A DNA stretch of 64,000 nucleotides from Cucumis sativus (taxonomy: Eukaryota; Streptophyta; Magnoliopsida; Cucurbitales; Cucurbitaceae): the NCBI RefSeq assembly GCF_000004075.3, contig NC_026657.2, forward strand, positions 10,416,001-10,480,000. Direction: 5' to 3'. The notes under the pieces were generated by a model. The model ran no database searches. It was not told the origin of the DNA and saw nothing but the letters and a program-made list of their open reading frames with translations. Both the position numbers and the translations under genes were made by a program. Of this stretch, positions 13,117-25,750 are shown piece after piece. Position 1 is the stretch's first letter. Each line of letters starts with the position of its first letter.

Positions 13117-15363
13117 CTTTCTTTTCAAACCATTGAAACAATTGTTCTCTTAATTGTAAACTTCTTCTTTCCTCCCCGGTCACCTTACACTAAGTTGGCG
13201 ATAGCTCTTCATGTGTGCTCCCAAGATTTCTTGCACAAAAACTTTTCTAGACCTTACTTGGGTTTCGATATATGTCGCATTTCACCATCTCAGATGGTTT
13301 TTCATTTTCTCTAACCAGGCTGGTTTCCTCTCCCAAGCGCCATCTTCAGTTTATGTTCTCTTTTCTGCTCTAATGCTTTTTTTTTTCATTGAATAGAATC
13401 AATGGCTTTCGTTGAAAGAATACAACGCACTTCCACTCTATTGCCTTTTGAATCCTCAACCAAATTTCTTTCTTCTATTATCACTAACATTTAATGTAAC
13501 CTTATGATACTCTAACAACTTAGTTTAACACCTGCCTTCTTTTTTCTAAATGTCACCTACTGCCTCTTTGTGCTGTTCGAGTTTTTGGATCTTTCCCCTT
13601 GGAATTAAAGAGTATTTCCTGGCTGGTTGAGCAGCACGTGTTGGTCATGTGGCGCAGAATTCTTTCATAAGTTATGTTCATATTTATGAAATATAAATAA
13701 ATTTGACTATGACAGTGTGAAATAAAGTGAAGCGAACTTAAATAGACAGTTACTTCATTTCCTTTCCCTTATTCATTGGATTCTTTCAGTTTCTTTCTCA
13801 GTTTTTTAAGGGGCTTCAAAGCTAAGAATCTCAAACGGATTGAGAATGAAATTATCTTTTCTCCGTTTTCTTTTTAGGATATAATATTCATTGTCCTCTC
13901 CTCTCAGTGACTCAGAGGCCACTTTATTCATTAGATGCCCCTTTTCCTACCATGAAAACCTGCTTGTAGAACTCGAAGTGACTCATCACGTCACAATTCC
14001 ACTCTTAAGGTCAAATTATTATGCTATAACTATACATTGTTCTCTTTTAAACCTTTGGCTTTTTTCTTTTTTTTTTTGCACATATTTTTAGTAAATGTAT
14101 CCGTTAAATTAAATTTATTATCTATTTTTTTACTATAACAATCATGGAGGTAGGCCATTAATATTTAGTTTAATAAAAATAAAATGACATGAGATGACAA
14201 ATACAAGTCCGTCTCAACTAGCATAGAGAATGCAACTTCAACCAAGAGATCGGTCCCGAATATTGTTGGATTCAACAAGTACTTGCAGGAAATTTCATGA
14301 CTCTATATGTAATTGCATTCAATGTTGTAGGGTGCTAAATGTAGTTTCTCATTACTATTATATGTATCTCTGCTTAACTATTGAACTTATTGATGTTGAT
14401 TAATTTGTGAATGAAAGTCAATGGCATAAATGGTGTTTTGATACATGGGTTAAGTTTGTATGGACTTTAGGGAGTTGTCTTGTGTTTGGTATGTGATTTT
14501 GTATGCTATGGGGCCATGTGTTTCTTGATCATATTAAAGCATATTCACATGTCTTAGAAAATAAGTTAATTGATTGCAAATTGAAGGATAAGATCTCTAA
14601 ATATAGCAATATTGTAAAAGAAATGTATATGGTCAAATATTTCGAAGTAATTCCATTTTTATTCTAAAATATCGAAGAATGGATTTGCATATGTAAATTT
14701 ACAGATATCATTAATAAACATATCTGGCTCATTTACTATTAAGATTGTCGTTGATTTACCATACCAATAAACCAAAATTGGTAATCTGCGTATTTAAGTT
14801 TCATATTTTTCATCAACTACCGTTACATAACCAATTTCTATTATGTCTATCGAGATGAATCATAATATAATAATACTAATATGTATTAAAAAAAACTTGG
14901 GTGTATTTGACCTTATTTCTATCATACATATTGTTGTATTCCCATTTTCTATCATGCATAATGTTGTAGGCCCATTTTATTGTTAGTGAAATATGATCTT
15001 TTTTTGTTTGTCTTTTATCAATAATAGTTTGTTTGCTTGACAAATTTACATCACTAATATATGTATATATAAATAATAATTAGTCTATTAATGTCATCAC
15101 TTATAAATATAAAATTGATTAGTCAATAATAGGTGTTTGCTAATTTGATTAGTGGTAGATGTCAACCATTGAAATTGATTTATCAAAAATATAAAATAAA
15201 AATAGTTCCATCAATAATATTTGGAAAACATCTATCATTTCAAGAATTTGTACTACACAACTTTAGAAATAAAGCGAACAATTATAGGAGATAAATTTAT
15301 GATCCAAATACGAGCATACACATACGTAGATGGAAGATCAAACTTTCATATTTAAAAAAAAAT

Positions 15364-15436
15364 GTGTGCAACGTGTTAAATACAGTTGAACTAAAATAAA
15401 ACGTGTGCAACGTGTTAAATACAGTTGAACTAAAAT
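15364..15436. repeat. Direct duplication, 34-bp unit at 39-bp spacing
   Basis: The 34 bases at 15364-15397 (beginning GTGTGCAACGTG and ending CTAAAAT) are repeated exactly at 15403-15436, separated by a short A-rich spacer. It is non-coding. Confidence 0.85.
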
Positions 15437-15780
15437 TATTTTGACGTATTTTTTACGATACTTTATCATTTATGTTTATATAAAAGACCATAGCATTTAA
15501 TCTATTGAGATGTACTTTATTGAACGTATATCTTAAAATAATTAAAATATAATTATTAACAATCGTTTTTCAATTTAAAAAATGCACATGATAAACATGA
15601 ACCCTTCCTACTTTACTTTCAAATTTGAATTCCACCAAACCTAAAAGACAAATAATTATCAAATCCTCTATTTTCATTGCATCACTCAATTGAATTGTTG
15701 GAGAAAAATTGATCAAAAGAAATAACTCTCACCAACTAACTTATAGAAACACGAAACACATTAAGCATAGGAAAATTAAA

Positions 15781-15803
15781 TATATATATATATATATATA
15801 TAT
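15781..15803. repeat. (TA)n microsatellite
   Basis: A perfect TA dinucleotide run of about 23 bases in intergenic DNA. Confidence 0.95.
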
Positions 15804-16110
15804 GAAAGAGAAAATATTTATGAAATTTTAGATTCCTATTTAATCTTAAATTCAGCTTTGATCGACTTTTGTTGGTTTTCAAAATTTAACTTTGTTTTTC
15901 TGAACTTTGATGGGAAAATAAAAAAAAAAGATATGAAAGTATTATATTTTAAAACTTGAAAATAGGAAGAAAAAATAAAATGGGGGAGTAGTGGAGTAAC
16001 CATGGGAAATTAGAGGAGGAGGATTTAGTTAACCATAGTTAGTTAACGTGGTTAACATAAAAGCGAAAAAGTGAGAAAAACATTACAATACAACAACACA
16101 AATATTCAGT

Positions 16111-16112
<2 letters not shown>

Positions 16113-16149
<37 letters not shown>
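16113..16149. repeat. (AG)n microsatellite in the RF298-type promoter/leader
   Basis: A perfect AG run of about 37 bases, roughly 900 bases upstream of the start codon and close to the likely transcription start. GA tracts here can act as GAGA-type (BBR/BPC) binding sites in plants. That role is an inference. Confidence 0.9.
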
Positions 16150-16150
<1 letters not shown>

Positions 16151-17038
16151 GCTATATACTCTACGCTACACCAACAAAATAAGGAACGAAAGGAGGAAAA
16201 AAAATATATATATATATATATAGGAAAAGAAAATTAAAAAAGAAAAAACTCTTATACGGATTTCTCTTTCTGATTCATCGATGTTCATCTGATTTTGCAT
16301 TTCTTTCCATCTTCGATTCTTCCAAATCATCAGTTTCAATCCGCTGATTTTGATTCTGCCGATCGTTTCATCCTTACATTCAATTCTCCAATTCCTGTTT
16401 GGGGGAAGAAGATCTTCTTCTCTTCTTTTACCACTCTTCTTCTTCTTATTCTTCTTCTTCTTCCCCAATAGAAAAATTGCTGCTGAAGTTTTATGTTCCT
16501 TGGATCTACGAGGTAGGTTTTTGTTGTTTAATTCACGATGGAATTGCATTTACATGATTTTGGTTTTCGCTCGTGTTCCACGGGTTTAACGTGTTGAGAC
16601 GGGTGTAGATTCTCTTCTTCAGTTTATGCTTTTTTCCTTACTTGTTTGCTTTTGGAATTAATTACTTACTCTCTTCTTGATGCAGATTTTGATTATACTC
16701 GATTTTAGTACTGAGATTCGAGGTATGCGTTTTTAGTTCATTGTCAGATGAATACTCTAGAACCTGGATTATTTAGTTCTTTTGTCTTGTTTTGTATCTT
16801 CAGCTTCTCAATTTTTAGCTGTATACGATTCATTCATCCGATGCTAGTTCTGCTTTTTCTTTCTTTTTCTTTTGGTCTACGTAAAATGGATGTTCATGGT
16901 TTTTCAACTGCATTGAGGTATGAGAAACGTCTGGTACTTTTACTTGTTGAGTCTTAAGTGTATATTAATCCACACAAGGGAAGGAAAGGAAGATAACTTG
17001 ATTAGGTACTTATACATTGTTGTCCTGTGCAGTGGGAA

Positions 17039-20000
17039 ATGGCATCAATGGTCGCTAAGCCGAGTTGTCCCAGTACTAGTAATCATGGGCCTTCTTCGAT
17101 GACTGTTCAGGAAAAAGGGAGTAGGAATAAGAGGAAATACAGAGCAGATCCTCCTTTAGGTGATCTGAATAAGATCACCTCTTCGTCTCAAGATAAATGT
17201 CCGAGTTATGAGTTTTCAGCTGAGAAATTTGAGATTAGTTCAAGTATGGGGCAAAGCAGTGGGTGTGACCTTTGTAGCATTAGTCAAGAATTTTCTGCTG
17301 GATTGAAACTTGATCTTGGATTGTCCAATGGAGGCTCTTCGGACGTTGGGATAAACTGGCCAAGAGGGGAATTAGAAGTTGATGAAGATCAAGATGCTGA
17401 TTGGAGTGACCTTACAGAAGCTCAGCTCGAAGAACTAGTTTTAATCAATTTGGACACAATATTCAAGGGTGCAATCAAGAAGATTGTTGCTTCTGGATAC
17501 ACCGAAGAGGTTGCTATAAAGGCTGTCTCAAGGTCTGGCATCTGTTTTGGTGGTAAAGATACAGTTTCAAATGTAGTGGATAACACCTTAGCTTTTCTTA
17601 GACGTGGTCAAGAAATTGATCATTCCAGGGAACACTATTTTGAAGATTTACAGCAACTAGAAAAATATATTTTAGCCGAATTAGTTTGTGTTTTACGTGA
17701 GATTAGGCCTTTCTTCAGCACTGGCGATGCAATGTGGTGCTTATTGATTTCTGATATGAGTGTAGCTCTTGCGTGCGCAATGGATAGCGACCCGTGTAAT
17801 GCACTTGTCTGTGATGGTACTTCGAATGAGAGCTCGTCTAACACTATCCCACAGTTAAAAGCAGAAGTCAAAAGCTCCGAGATGAATCTTCCTAAGCCTG
17901 TGAAGCCAATCTCTCCAATCAGTTGTGCTCATGGTTCCCAATATGATGGACCAGCCACTGTAGGAGTTCCTAGTATTTCAAAACCAAAGGACCCATTATT
18001 TTCAAGTGGACCATTATCAGAAAAAGAATTACAAAATTCCACCTTTGATGTTGTTGAGGAATCATTTAGTGTGGCTGTAAACTCTCAAACTTCTGTGTCA
18101 GAAGAAAAAATTGAGAGCAGTAGAAAGGTTCATTCTAATATAACTAAGAGAGAATACATGCTACGACAGAAGTCACTTCATGTGGATAAAAACTTTCGAA
18201 CATATGGAGCTAAGGGATCATCAAGAGCCGGAAAGCTGACTGGTTTGGGGGGTTTAATGTTGGATAAGAAACTAAAGTCTGTTTCAGGCTCCACTGCGGT
18301 AAATTTTAAGAATGCTTCATTGAAAATAAGCAAGGCTATGGGAATTGATGTGGCCCAAGATAATGGGAGCCATAATCTTTCGACCATGGACATTCCTTCT
18401 TCTTCTCTACCATTTAACTTGGAAAATATTAATACTGTTTCTCCTTTTTCCAAGACCAATTTACCATCTTCAATGCCCGCACCTAGTTCACCACCCGCGT
18501 TACCTGCACTTAATACTTCATCTGCGCCACCGACAACCGATATTGATCTTTCTCTTTCTTTGCCTGCTAAAAGTAATCAACCCTCAGTTCCTTTCAACTG
18601 CAATCCTGAATCGTCAACTAGTAGTTTTGTTGAGAAACCTCAAGAAAAGTTCATTGGACAGTGGTTTCCTAGAGACAAGAAGGACGAGATGGTTTTGAAT
18701 CTACTGCCAAGAGTTCAGGAATTACAAAATCAACTGCAGGAGTGGACACAGTGGGCCAATCAAAAGGTCATGCAGGCTGCAAGAAGGCTAAGTAAGGACA
18801 AGGCCGAACTCAAGGCTTTGAAGCAAGAAAAAGAGGAAGTTGAACGGCTGAAAAAGGAGAAGCAGACACTAGAGGAAAATACAATGAAGAAACTCTCTGA
18901 GATGGAACATGCATTGTGCAAGGCTAGTGGGCAGGTTGAACTTGCTAACTCTGCTGTTCGGAGGCTTGAAGTGGAGAATGCTGCATTACGACAGGATATG
19001 GAGGTTGCAAAATTACGGGCCACAGAATCAGCTGCTAGCTATCAAGAGGTTTCTAAGAGGGAAAAGAAAACACTGATGAAAGTTCAATCATGGGAGAAGC
19101 AGAAAATGCTGTTTCAAGAAGAACATACAGCCGAAAAAAGAAAAGTGAAAAAACTAATACAGGAACTTGAGCAGGCCAGAGATCTCCAGGAGCAACTTGA
19201 GGTATATTTTAACAAGTAGTCCGTAATTCTTATGACTTTTACCTACTGTATTTTACTGCCTTATTATTAATTCTGGCAACCTGGAATAGAACCGAAATTA
19301 CAATATATTTTGGGTGGCAATCAAAATTTTTACCACATCCCTGGACTTGTTGGGCTCTTCATGGGGTGTTTTCTTGTGCCCTCCTTACATTCTTTCATCG
19401 AGTATTTGCTATTTATCCCCCCCATAAAAAACTGGACTTAGATCCTATTGCAGATCATTTTGCGCATCTTTGCTGTGTTTATTTCCTGGTATGTTTGCGT
19501 ATTACTGGTTGGTGTTTTTTCCCCAATTTAAATATTCCAGCATGTTCTCCTTCTTTCTTGTCGAAGTTTTTTGTTTAGCCAATTCTGCAGCTATTGAGCA
19601 TTAAGAATCTTGTTGAAGTTCCAAGGTGTCAATTGTTATCTTTAGATTTTTTTCGTATAGAGGTGGATATTGCATCTCATTTGTTGTCTTTTTACTTGAT
19701 ATTGGCTGGTGTCAGTTTGCATCTTTTAATAACTGCACTTATATTTGAAAGATTGTGCCGTGTGTTTTATCTTGAACATATTTCCTTTTCGTTTTGTGAT
19801 CAGGTTTCTAGTTTTGTATTTATATGTTTTTCATTGATTTTCGACATTCTCGAATTTTTTTCATTTGATGGGCTTAAAAATACATCAACGGTCGTATTCT
19901 TGTGCTTAATTTGTACTGTTGTGTTAGTTCAATTAATTACGTGTCAAATTGTGGGCCCTTTCTCATTGACAAGGAACATATCTCAGGGTCGATGGAAGTT

Positions 20001-20529
20001 GGAAGAGAGAGCAAAAGATGAACTGCTTGTGCAGGCTGCTTCATTGAGAAAGGAAAGAGAACAAATCGAAGATTCAGTAAAAGTAAAGGAGGATACAATT
20101 AAATTGAAAGCAGAAAATAATCTTATAAAATACAAAGACGATATCCAAAAGCTTGAAAAAGAAATCTCTGTATTGAGACTTAAGACCGATTCGTCAAGAA
20201 TTGCAGCTCTTAAGAGAGGCATAGACGGAAGTTATGCCAGTAGGCTTACAGATACCAGAAATAACACAGATCACAAAGAGTCATGGTCCCCAAATGTATC
20301 AGAATCGATGAAGGATCTTTACAAGTACTCTGGGACAGGTGGTGTGAAGCGGGAACGAGAATGTGTGATGTGCCTTTCAGAGGAGATGTCAGTAGTTTTC
20401 CTTCCCTGCGCCCATCAAGTGGTGTGCACAACCTGCAATGAACTACATGAAAAACAGGGTATGAAAGATTGTCCATCTTGTAGGAGCCCGATACAGCGGC
20501 GTATTCCAGTCCGTTATGCTCGCTCTTAA
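17039..20529 (+). CDS. RF298-type RING E3 ubiquitin-protein ligase (MIP1/RF4-like family)
   Basis: A putative E3 ubiquitin ligase. There are two coding exons, 17039-19201 and 19987-20529, joined in phase 0 (LQEQLE|GRWKLEER), giving 901 residues. The N-terminus MASMVAKPSCP and the block SRNKRKYRADPPLG are family hallmarks. A conserved helical segment, SDLTEAQLEELVLINLD onward, occupies about residues 120-190. A long low-complexity Ser/Pro-rich middle follows, then coiled coil from about residue 550 to 800. The C-terminal C3HC4 RING begins near residue 845 (ECVMCLSEE, PCAHQVVC, TTC, DCPSC) and the protein ends IPVRYARS. An upstream in-frame ATG at 17027 precedes the leader acceptor at 17031-17032, so 17039 is the start in the spliced transcript. 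The substrate is unknown; related Arabidopsis proteins are named for interaction with MND1. No truncation or missing RING ligand is seen. Confidence 0.92.
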
Positions 20530-22651
20530 TCAGTTTACATGGTGAGTTGAGTGTTTTTGAATAATGTTCTGGGACTCCTATGGAATGGAATAATGCATTT
20601 GAATTACCCTTGTTAGAAAAAGTGTTGTTGGAAAATCAAAGTTTGGCTACTACTGCTATGTTGGTGTTATTGTCAATGCTTACCTTACATCCCTCAGCAA
20701 CTGTTGAACAAGGTATACTCTTTATCCTATACTTTTGATCATCCAAAATTTTTGGCATCCAAAGTAGGATAATGCAACATAACTCTTATCTTTCAACTGC
20801 CCTTTCCTTTTTCTATTAGCTCTCTTCTTCTAAACAGCTTAGGCAGACCTATTGACAAGAAGAAAAAAAAAAAGTACACTTTAAGTACACTTTATTATTT
20901 TCAAAATTAATCCAAACACATTTTTAGTCCCATTTGCTAACCATTTGATTGTTTTAAAATATACTTGTTTTATGGAAATTTCTTACTCATGGTTTTTATA
21001 TTTCCTATGTGGGCATTAGAGTTCTTAGTCAATTTGTTTCTTAAAAAAACAAAAACAAAAAGAAGTTTTGGAATATTACTTCTTTTTATTATTATTTTTT
21101 AAAAATTTCAACTTTTGACTTGATTTAGAACACACTAGAAAATGTAAGATAGGAAAAATGTAGGAAGCAATCTAAGTTATAATTAGATTAAAAACAAATA
21201 TAAAAAACCAAATGGGGGGGTTTAATTATTATTTTGCTTGGTCTAGTTAAGTTAGTATTTATGTTTATATTTTGATTAAGTTCCTATCAAAGTTAGTCTA
21301 GAGTGGTACCAATGTAGGTTATTAATTTGGGTTGAATTTCATTTTCGATGCTTAAATTTCAATATTCAAAGGTCTTGGCAAACAGCCAAATTGCTCTCAG
21401 CTGAAGTCTTACGCTATGCTTTGCTTATCGAACCATTTAATTTTAGTTGTAGGTTCTTTTTTCCTCTTTCTGGAGGGGCAGTGTAGAAATAACTTTTCTT
21501 TTTTTAATTTTATATTTCTTCTTTTACCTTTGGACTTAATAGTTAACACTAAATTGAACTAAAAAAAGATTGAAAGTAACAAAATAGATTAAAGTATTCA
21601 ACTTTATTGTTATTATTATTCTTTTCTACAGGATTGTTGGTGGGGGTAAGTTTGAGAGATTTTAGGAGTTTAGGTTTTTCTGTGAGTGGGAAACTTACTA
21701 TTATTATTTTCTAAAGAATGGGTAAATTTAAAAAGTATATATATAAAAAAAAAGATTTTAGTGAACCGTAGTCATGAATTGAAATCAATACTAAATTAAT
21801 TTATATTTAGTTTTATATACACACTCACACAAAAAAGGAAAAAAAAAAAAGAAGAAGAAAAAAAAAGAAAGAAAAGCGAAATTAAGAGATATTTTCTAGA
21901 TAAATTTTATGTAAAATTAACTCAATCAATTCATTAACAATTCGTTCATTTTTATATATAATTTTATATATCTATATAAATAAAAAAGTATATATAAATC
22001 TAAAAAATATATAAATATAAAAAATAGAGATTCTTTGTTTTGGTAATAATTGAATTTTTTTCAGCACAAGGGAACTTTGTGTTTAGGTGGAAAATCTCAA
22101 TTTCTCACAAATAAAGCTCAAAGGAATTAATTTTGTTTGGTAACAATAATATTGGTTTTTTGTTTTTGTTTTGACTAAGAGTTTAATTGTTTTATTTAAG
22201 AAATATGCAAATTATTGAAAAACAAAATAATTACCAAACAGTTTTATTTCAATTCATGAAGTTTAAGTTTTTCTTCCTCAAAACATAAATAAATATGTGT
22301 TAAAAAGTAGGTAAATTTATAAATATAGTTAGTTTACAAAAAAATTTAACAAAATATTGGAGTTTCAAAAAATATTTATTAAAATATAGTGGACTTGTAT
22401 TCTCTCTCATATGTCTTGAGTTGTCTAAACATAGGAGAGGATAAAAAGTTCTCTTCCCTCCTTATTTTCTCTCTTCAAGGTTGGGTTGCCTTGTCATTTT
22501 TTTTTTCATTTAAATATGTAAATTTAAATAATTACATAATGAGAAATTTTTGCTTTTTAAATGGAAATTTCAATTCCTTTATAGATGATGTATTTAATCG
22601 TTTTTTTAAATAATGATCCATAATTGACAAAATTAAATTAACGTAGCAGTG

Positions 22652-22745
22652 CATAGGATTTTTTTTATGCTAGGTGGGAATTTGAACCCAAGATCTCTTG
22701 TCCACAAGAACATATAGGTGCCAGTTGAACTAAGCTCATGTTAAC
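22652..22745 (-). mobile_element. tRNA-derived SINE head or solo tRNA-like element
   Basis: Read on the minus strand, the segment shows an A-box-like TGAGCTTAGTTCAACTGG (22738-22721). It also shows a B-box-like GGGTTCAAATTCC (22689-22677), at the spacing of a tRNA gene, followed after about 10 bases by an A8 tract. It lacks a matching acceptor stem, so it is not a functional tRNA. I recall very similar sequences as repeats in cucurbit introns. No clear target-site duplication was found. Confidence 0.5.
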
Positions 22746-25440
22746 AATAGTATAACTCTTATAACTTAATATCATAACAATAAAATCATTTATTAACTAC
22801 TAACATTAAAACCCTAAATAATGTAGTAATATGCATTTAACATAATTTTAATATTAAAATAAAATCATACATCTACTGATAATATGCTTCTAATTAATAA
22901 TTTTCTTATCATAACAGTATTGATCAATATTAAATTAAAAGAAACTTACCAATTGAATAAAGTTATACCTTTCCTCAAATTAAAGATGGTTTTTTTTTAA
23001 TATATTAATCCAACCGAAAATAACAAATATATATATATGTTATTTAGAATTATTTTTCTTAACATATTTATTATTTTATTATTTATTTTTCTCTCTCTTT
23101 TCAATCTTTACTCGGAGAGAAATTAGATTAAAGTATTAAAATAAATGTATTATTTTAATCTTTACAAAAGAGAAAGCCTTCAAACCTATTTTGAATTATC
23201 TTGTAAACATAATGAGAAAAGAAAAATGTAATTTAGTTATTAAACTAAATATTTTCCAACTAGACTACAATATTTAAATAACTAAACATAGTTGTTGTAT
23301 CTCTTAAATTAATGAAATTTAGTTATTAAAAAATATTTTAATTTACATTAACAAAATTTCATTACATGTCATTATTAATAATTAAAAAAACACATCATAT
23401 TTTTAATAATTAAAAAAATATAATTATAAATTTCATAAAATTAGTGAGAAAAGAAATAAAAAATAAAACACACCACCTATAAAAAAAAGTGAGATTTCAA
23501 CCTAGTTTGATTTAAAAGGCAAAAATTCATAATTATTTAATTATTTAAAATATCCAAAATTTCTCATATTCGATGGAGATTTAATAACAAAATTTAAATT
23601 TTCACAAAATATTTAAAGGGTAAGGTCATGGAGAGAGAAAGAAAATAACAAAATTTAGTTTAAATTTTTACCAAAATGACCAAATTGAAGAGAAGGCAAT
23701 GTCTTTCCAAAGAAAGAGAAAGACAAAATACTTTTTAAATTATTAAAATGTATAATATTATAATAAATGTTTTTAAAACTATAATAGTTTTCTAAATATT
23801 TATTTTCTAGTTAAAGTAACCTTTGAATGTGGGTTAAATTCTAAAAATAAAATCAAGTTTTTGAAATTATTATTTTGAGTGGACGGGAGAAGAGTACTAT
23901 TCACCATGTGATAGAATATGCTTTTTTGGAAAGCAATGTCATATTTTTGGCCATATGGAGACATTTGATGCATTGGATTAGTTACGTTAGTATGAGTGGT
24001 AAAAGTCTATATATAGAGTTCCAAACATGGTGCAGCCATAGTCGTCCATTGAGAAGAAAGTTGAGAAACATACCTAAAAATAGGGCCACATTGCAGTCCA
24101 TTAGAAGCTCATACAACCAACTAACGTTAAGTTTTTTTCTTTCCTCATCTTCAAAAGAGCCTTCATAACTGCAAAGAAAAAGCCTCTTCAAGCAACAAAT
24201 TTAAATTATTCATGGTGAACAATCGGATTTCTAACTCAATGATGAAAATACGAAAAAGCAATTTCCAAACATCTCGCCAAAGCATCCATCCATCAACTAC
24301 ATTATTCATGGTCTCACTCTAACAAAGAACCTCGTTGAGTTAAAAGGTCTAATTCATATCTAGTAAGTGAAGACTTTCACATGTTTGCAAAAGCTACCAC
24401 AAAACATCACACATTTTATTAATTTCGTTTCTTTTGTTCTTATTTTGCAATAGTTAGGAACCATACGAAATGCTATTACATTTACTTCTTTTAAGGGTCA
24501 TCTTCAAATATAACAAAACCGATCGAAATATTTACGTTACATGACAAAAATTAATATATCTATCATTGACTACAAGTGACATAATCTAAAATTTTACTAT
24601 CTTTGGTAAATATTTCAACAACAAAAATATCTTCTTTTATTTGTGAATTGAGTAACCAATTAAGTGCAATTGGTTAAATTAATTAATTATCTTAATCAAA
24701 TAGGAATAAATTATTGAAGTTCCAAGGTTTGTCATGTTAACATTTAACCACATGATTGTCATGTTTGGCTATATATTGCTTGACAACACTAAACCAAACT
24801 TATAGACATTTCAAGTGAAAAGGGTTAATATTCTTCATTTAATTTTTCAATTATGCATACATAAAAACAATCATATGAAAGACATCTTATTAGAAAAAGA
24901 AATGATATCTATGAAAAAAAAATGGTCAAAGGTTAGGTGTTGTATTATTAGTAAATTGCAAGGAAGCAAGTGGTCAAAACTCAAAACTCATAGTGCTGTC
25001 TTGATAACAATGACCTTAAAAATGAGGCTTAAGGTGACGATCGTCAACCCACATGGGCTGCCTACAATAAACCATAAGGGAGGACTCCTATAGGGTCGAT
25101 CCAATCCCAAAATGGTATAAGCCTAACAAAGTTGAACAAGTAACCACTAACCAAAGGTTTGAAATTCAATTTTGAATCTTGTTGAATGAGTTTATATGTT
25201 TGGATGGATGTAACTATATTTTAATCCTATAATCACATCTAATCTCCCATCAAGTTCTGTTTATACAAGTTAGATGATTTATGATAAAGTTTATAATTTT
25301 GAAATGAATTTGAGGTATTAATATTTCCCCAAGTCAGAAACTTAAATTATTAAACCAATCACTCTGTTATTTGTGGAGAGGAAGATAAGATAGAGGAGGA
25401 GTGGAGGGATTACTCCTCATTCCTTGTGTCCAACACTCTG

Positions 25441-25450
25441 CCACGTGTCG
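25441..25450. promoter_or_regulatory. G-box/ABRE-type element upstream of PPDK
   Basis: CCACGTGTCG contains the palindromic CACGTG core bound by bZIP and bHLH factors, including ABA-responsive ones. It is about 1.07 kb upstream of the PPDK start codon. An identical CCACGTGTC occurs exactly 300 bases downstream. The regulatory role is inferred. Confidence 0.45.
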
Positions 25451-25740
25451 CAACTATATGACTCCGACGTTCCTTCCGTCCAACAGTATGGGAAAAGGTC
25501 CCACCGGCGTCGCATTTTTCCCCTTCGGTGACTGACCTCTCACCATAAATATCAATCCCTATTGACCGAATTGCCCTCAATGAATCATTGAATTACCTCC
25601 CACTCTCAACTTCCAAAATTTGTGAAGAACCAAGAAAAAAAACTGTCATTATTGATATGTGTGCCACACCAATCAAAGAAGGATGGTCAAATGGGTATGT
25701 TCCAATGATTCCATTTCTATAATTCAACAGTTTTGTTTGA

Positions 25741-25750
25741 CCACGTGTCA
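25741..25750. promoter_or_regulatory. Second G-box/ABRE-type element upstream of PPDK
   Basis: CCACGTGTCA has the same nine-base core as the element at 25441. It lies about 770 bases upstream of the PPDK start codon, upstream of the purine-rich leader. Confidence 0.45.

Larger units (their letters stand above)
12348..17038. other. Intergenic region and 5' leader of the RF298-type gene
   Basis: No protein gene is supported between MSRB and the next start codon. The region holds the SINE at 12905-13116, a 39-bp-spaced direct duplication at 15364-15436, an AT microsatellite and a GA microsatellite. At its right end is a probable spliced 5' UTR: donor CGAG|GTAGG after 16512, a small leader exon 16686-16722 (acceptor TGCAG, donor GAG|GTATG), and acceptor GTGCAG at 17032, six bases before the ATG. 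The segment from about 13.9 to 15.8 kb is plain AT-rich DNA. Confidence 0.6.

Noticed and set aside
16166-16549. 127-codon minus-strand frame with Lys and Phe runs
   Set aside because: It lies over the leader of the plus-strand RING gene and consists of microsatellite and TTC-repeat translation.
19594-19986. Separate membrane-like protein upstream of the RING exon
   Set aside because: This is the RF298-type intron, which happens to stay open in frame with exon 2. The hydrophobicity comes from T-rich intron sequence, and the splice LQEQLE|GRWKLEER restores the family sequence.
22652-22745. Functional tRNA gene on the minus strand
   Set aside because: The A and B boxes are present, but no 7-bp acceptor stem pairs across the ends and the downstream sequence does not fit. 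It is treated as a SINE-like element.
24815-25093. 92-codon plus-strand frame in the PPDK upstream region
   Set aside because: Lys-rich translation of AT-rich DNA with no motif. It was considered as a transposon remnant but there is no supporting signal.
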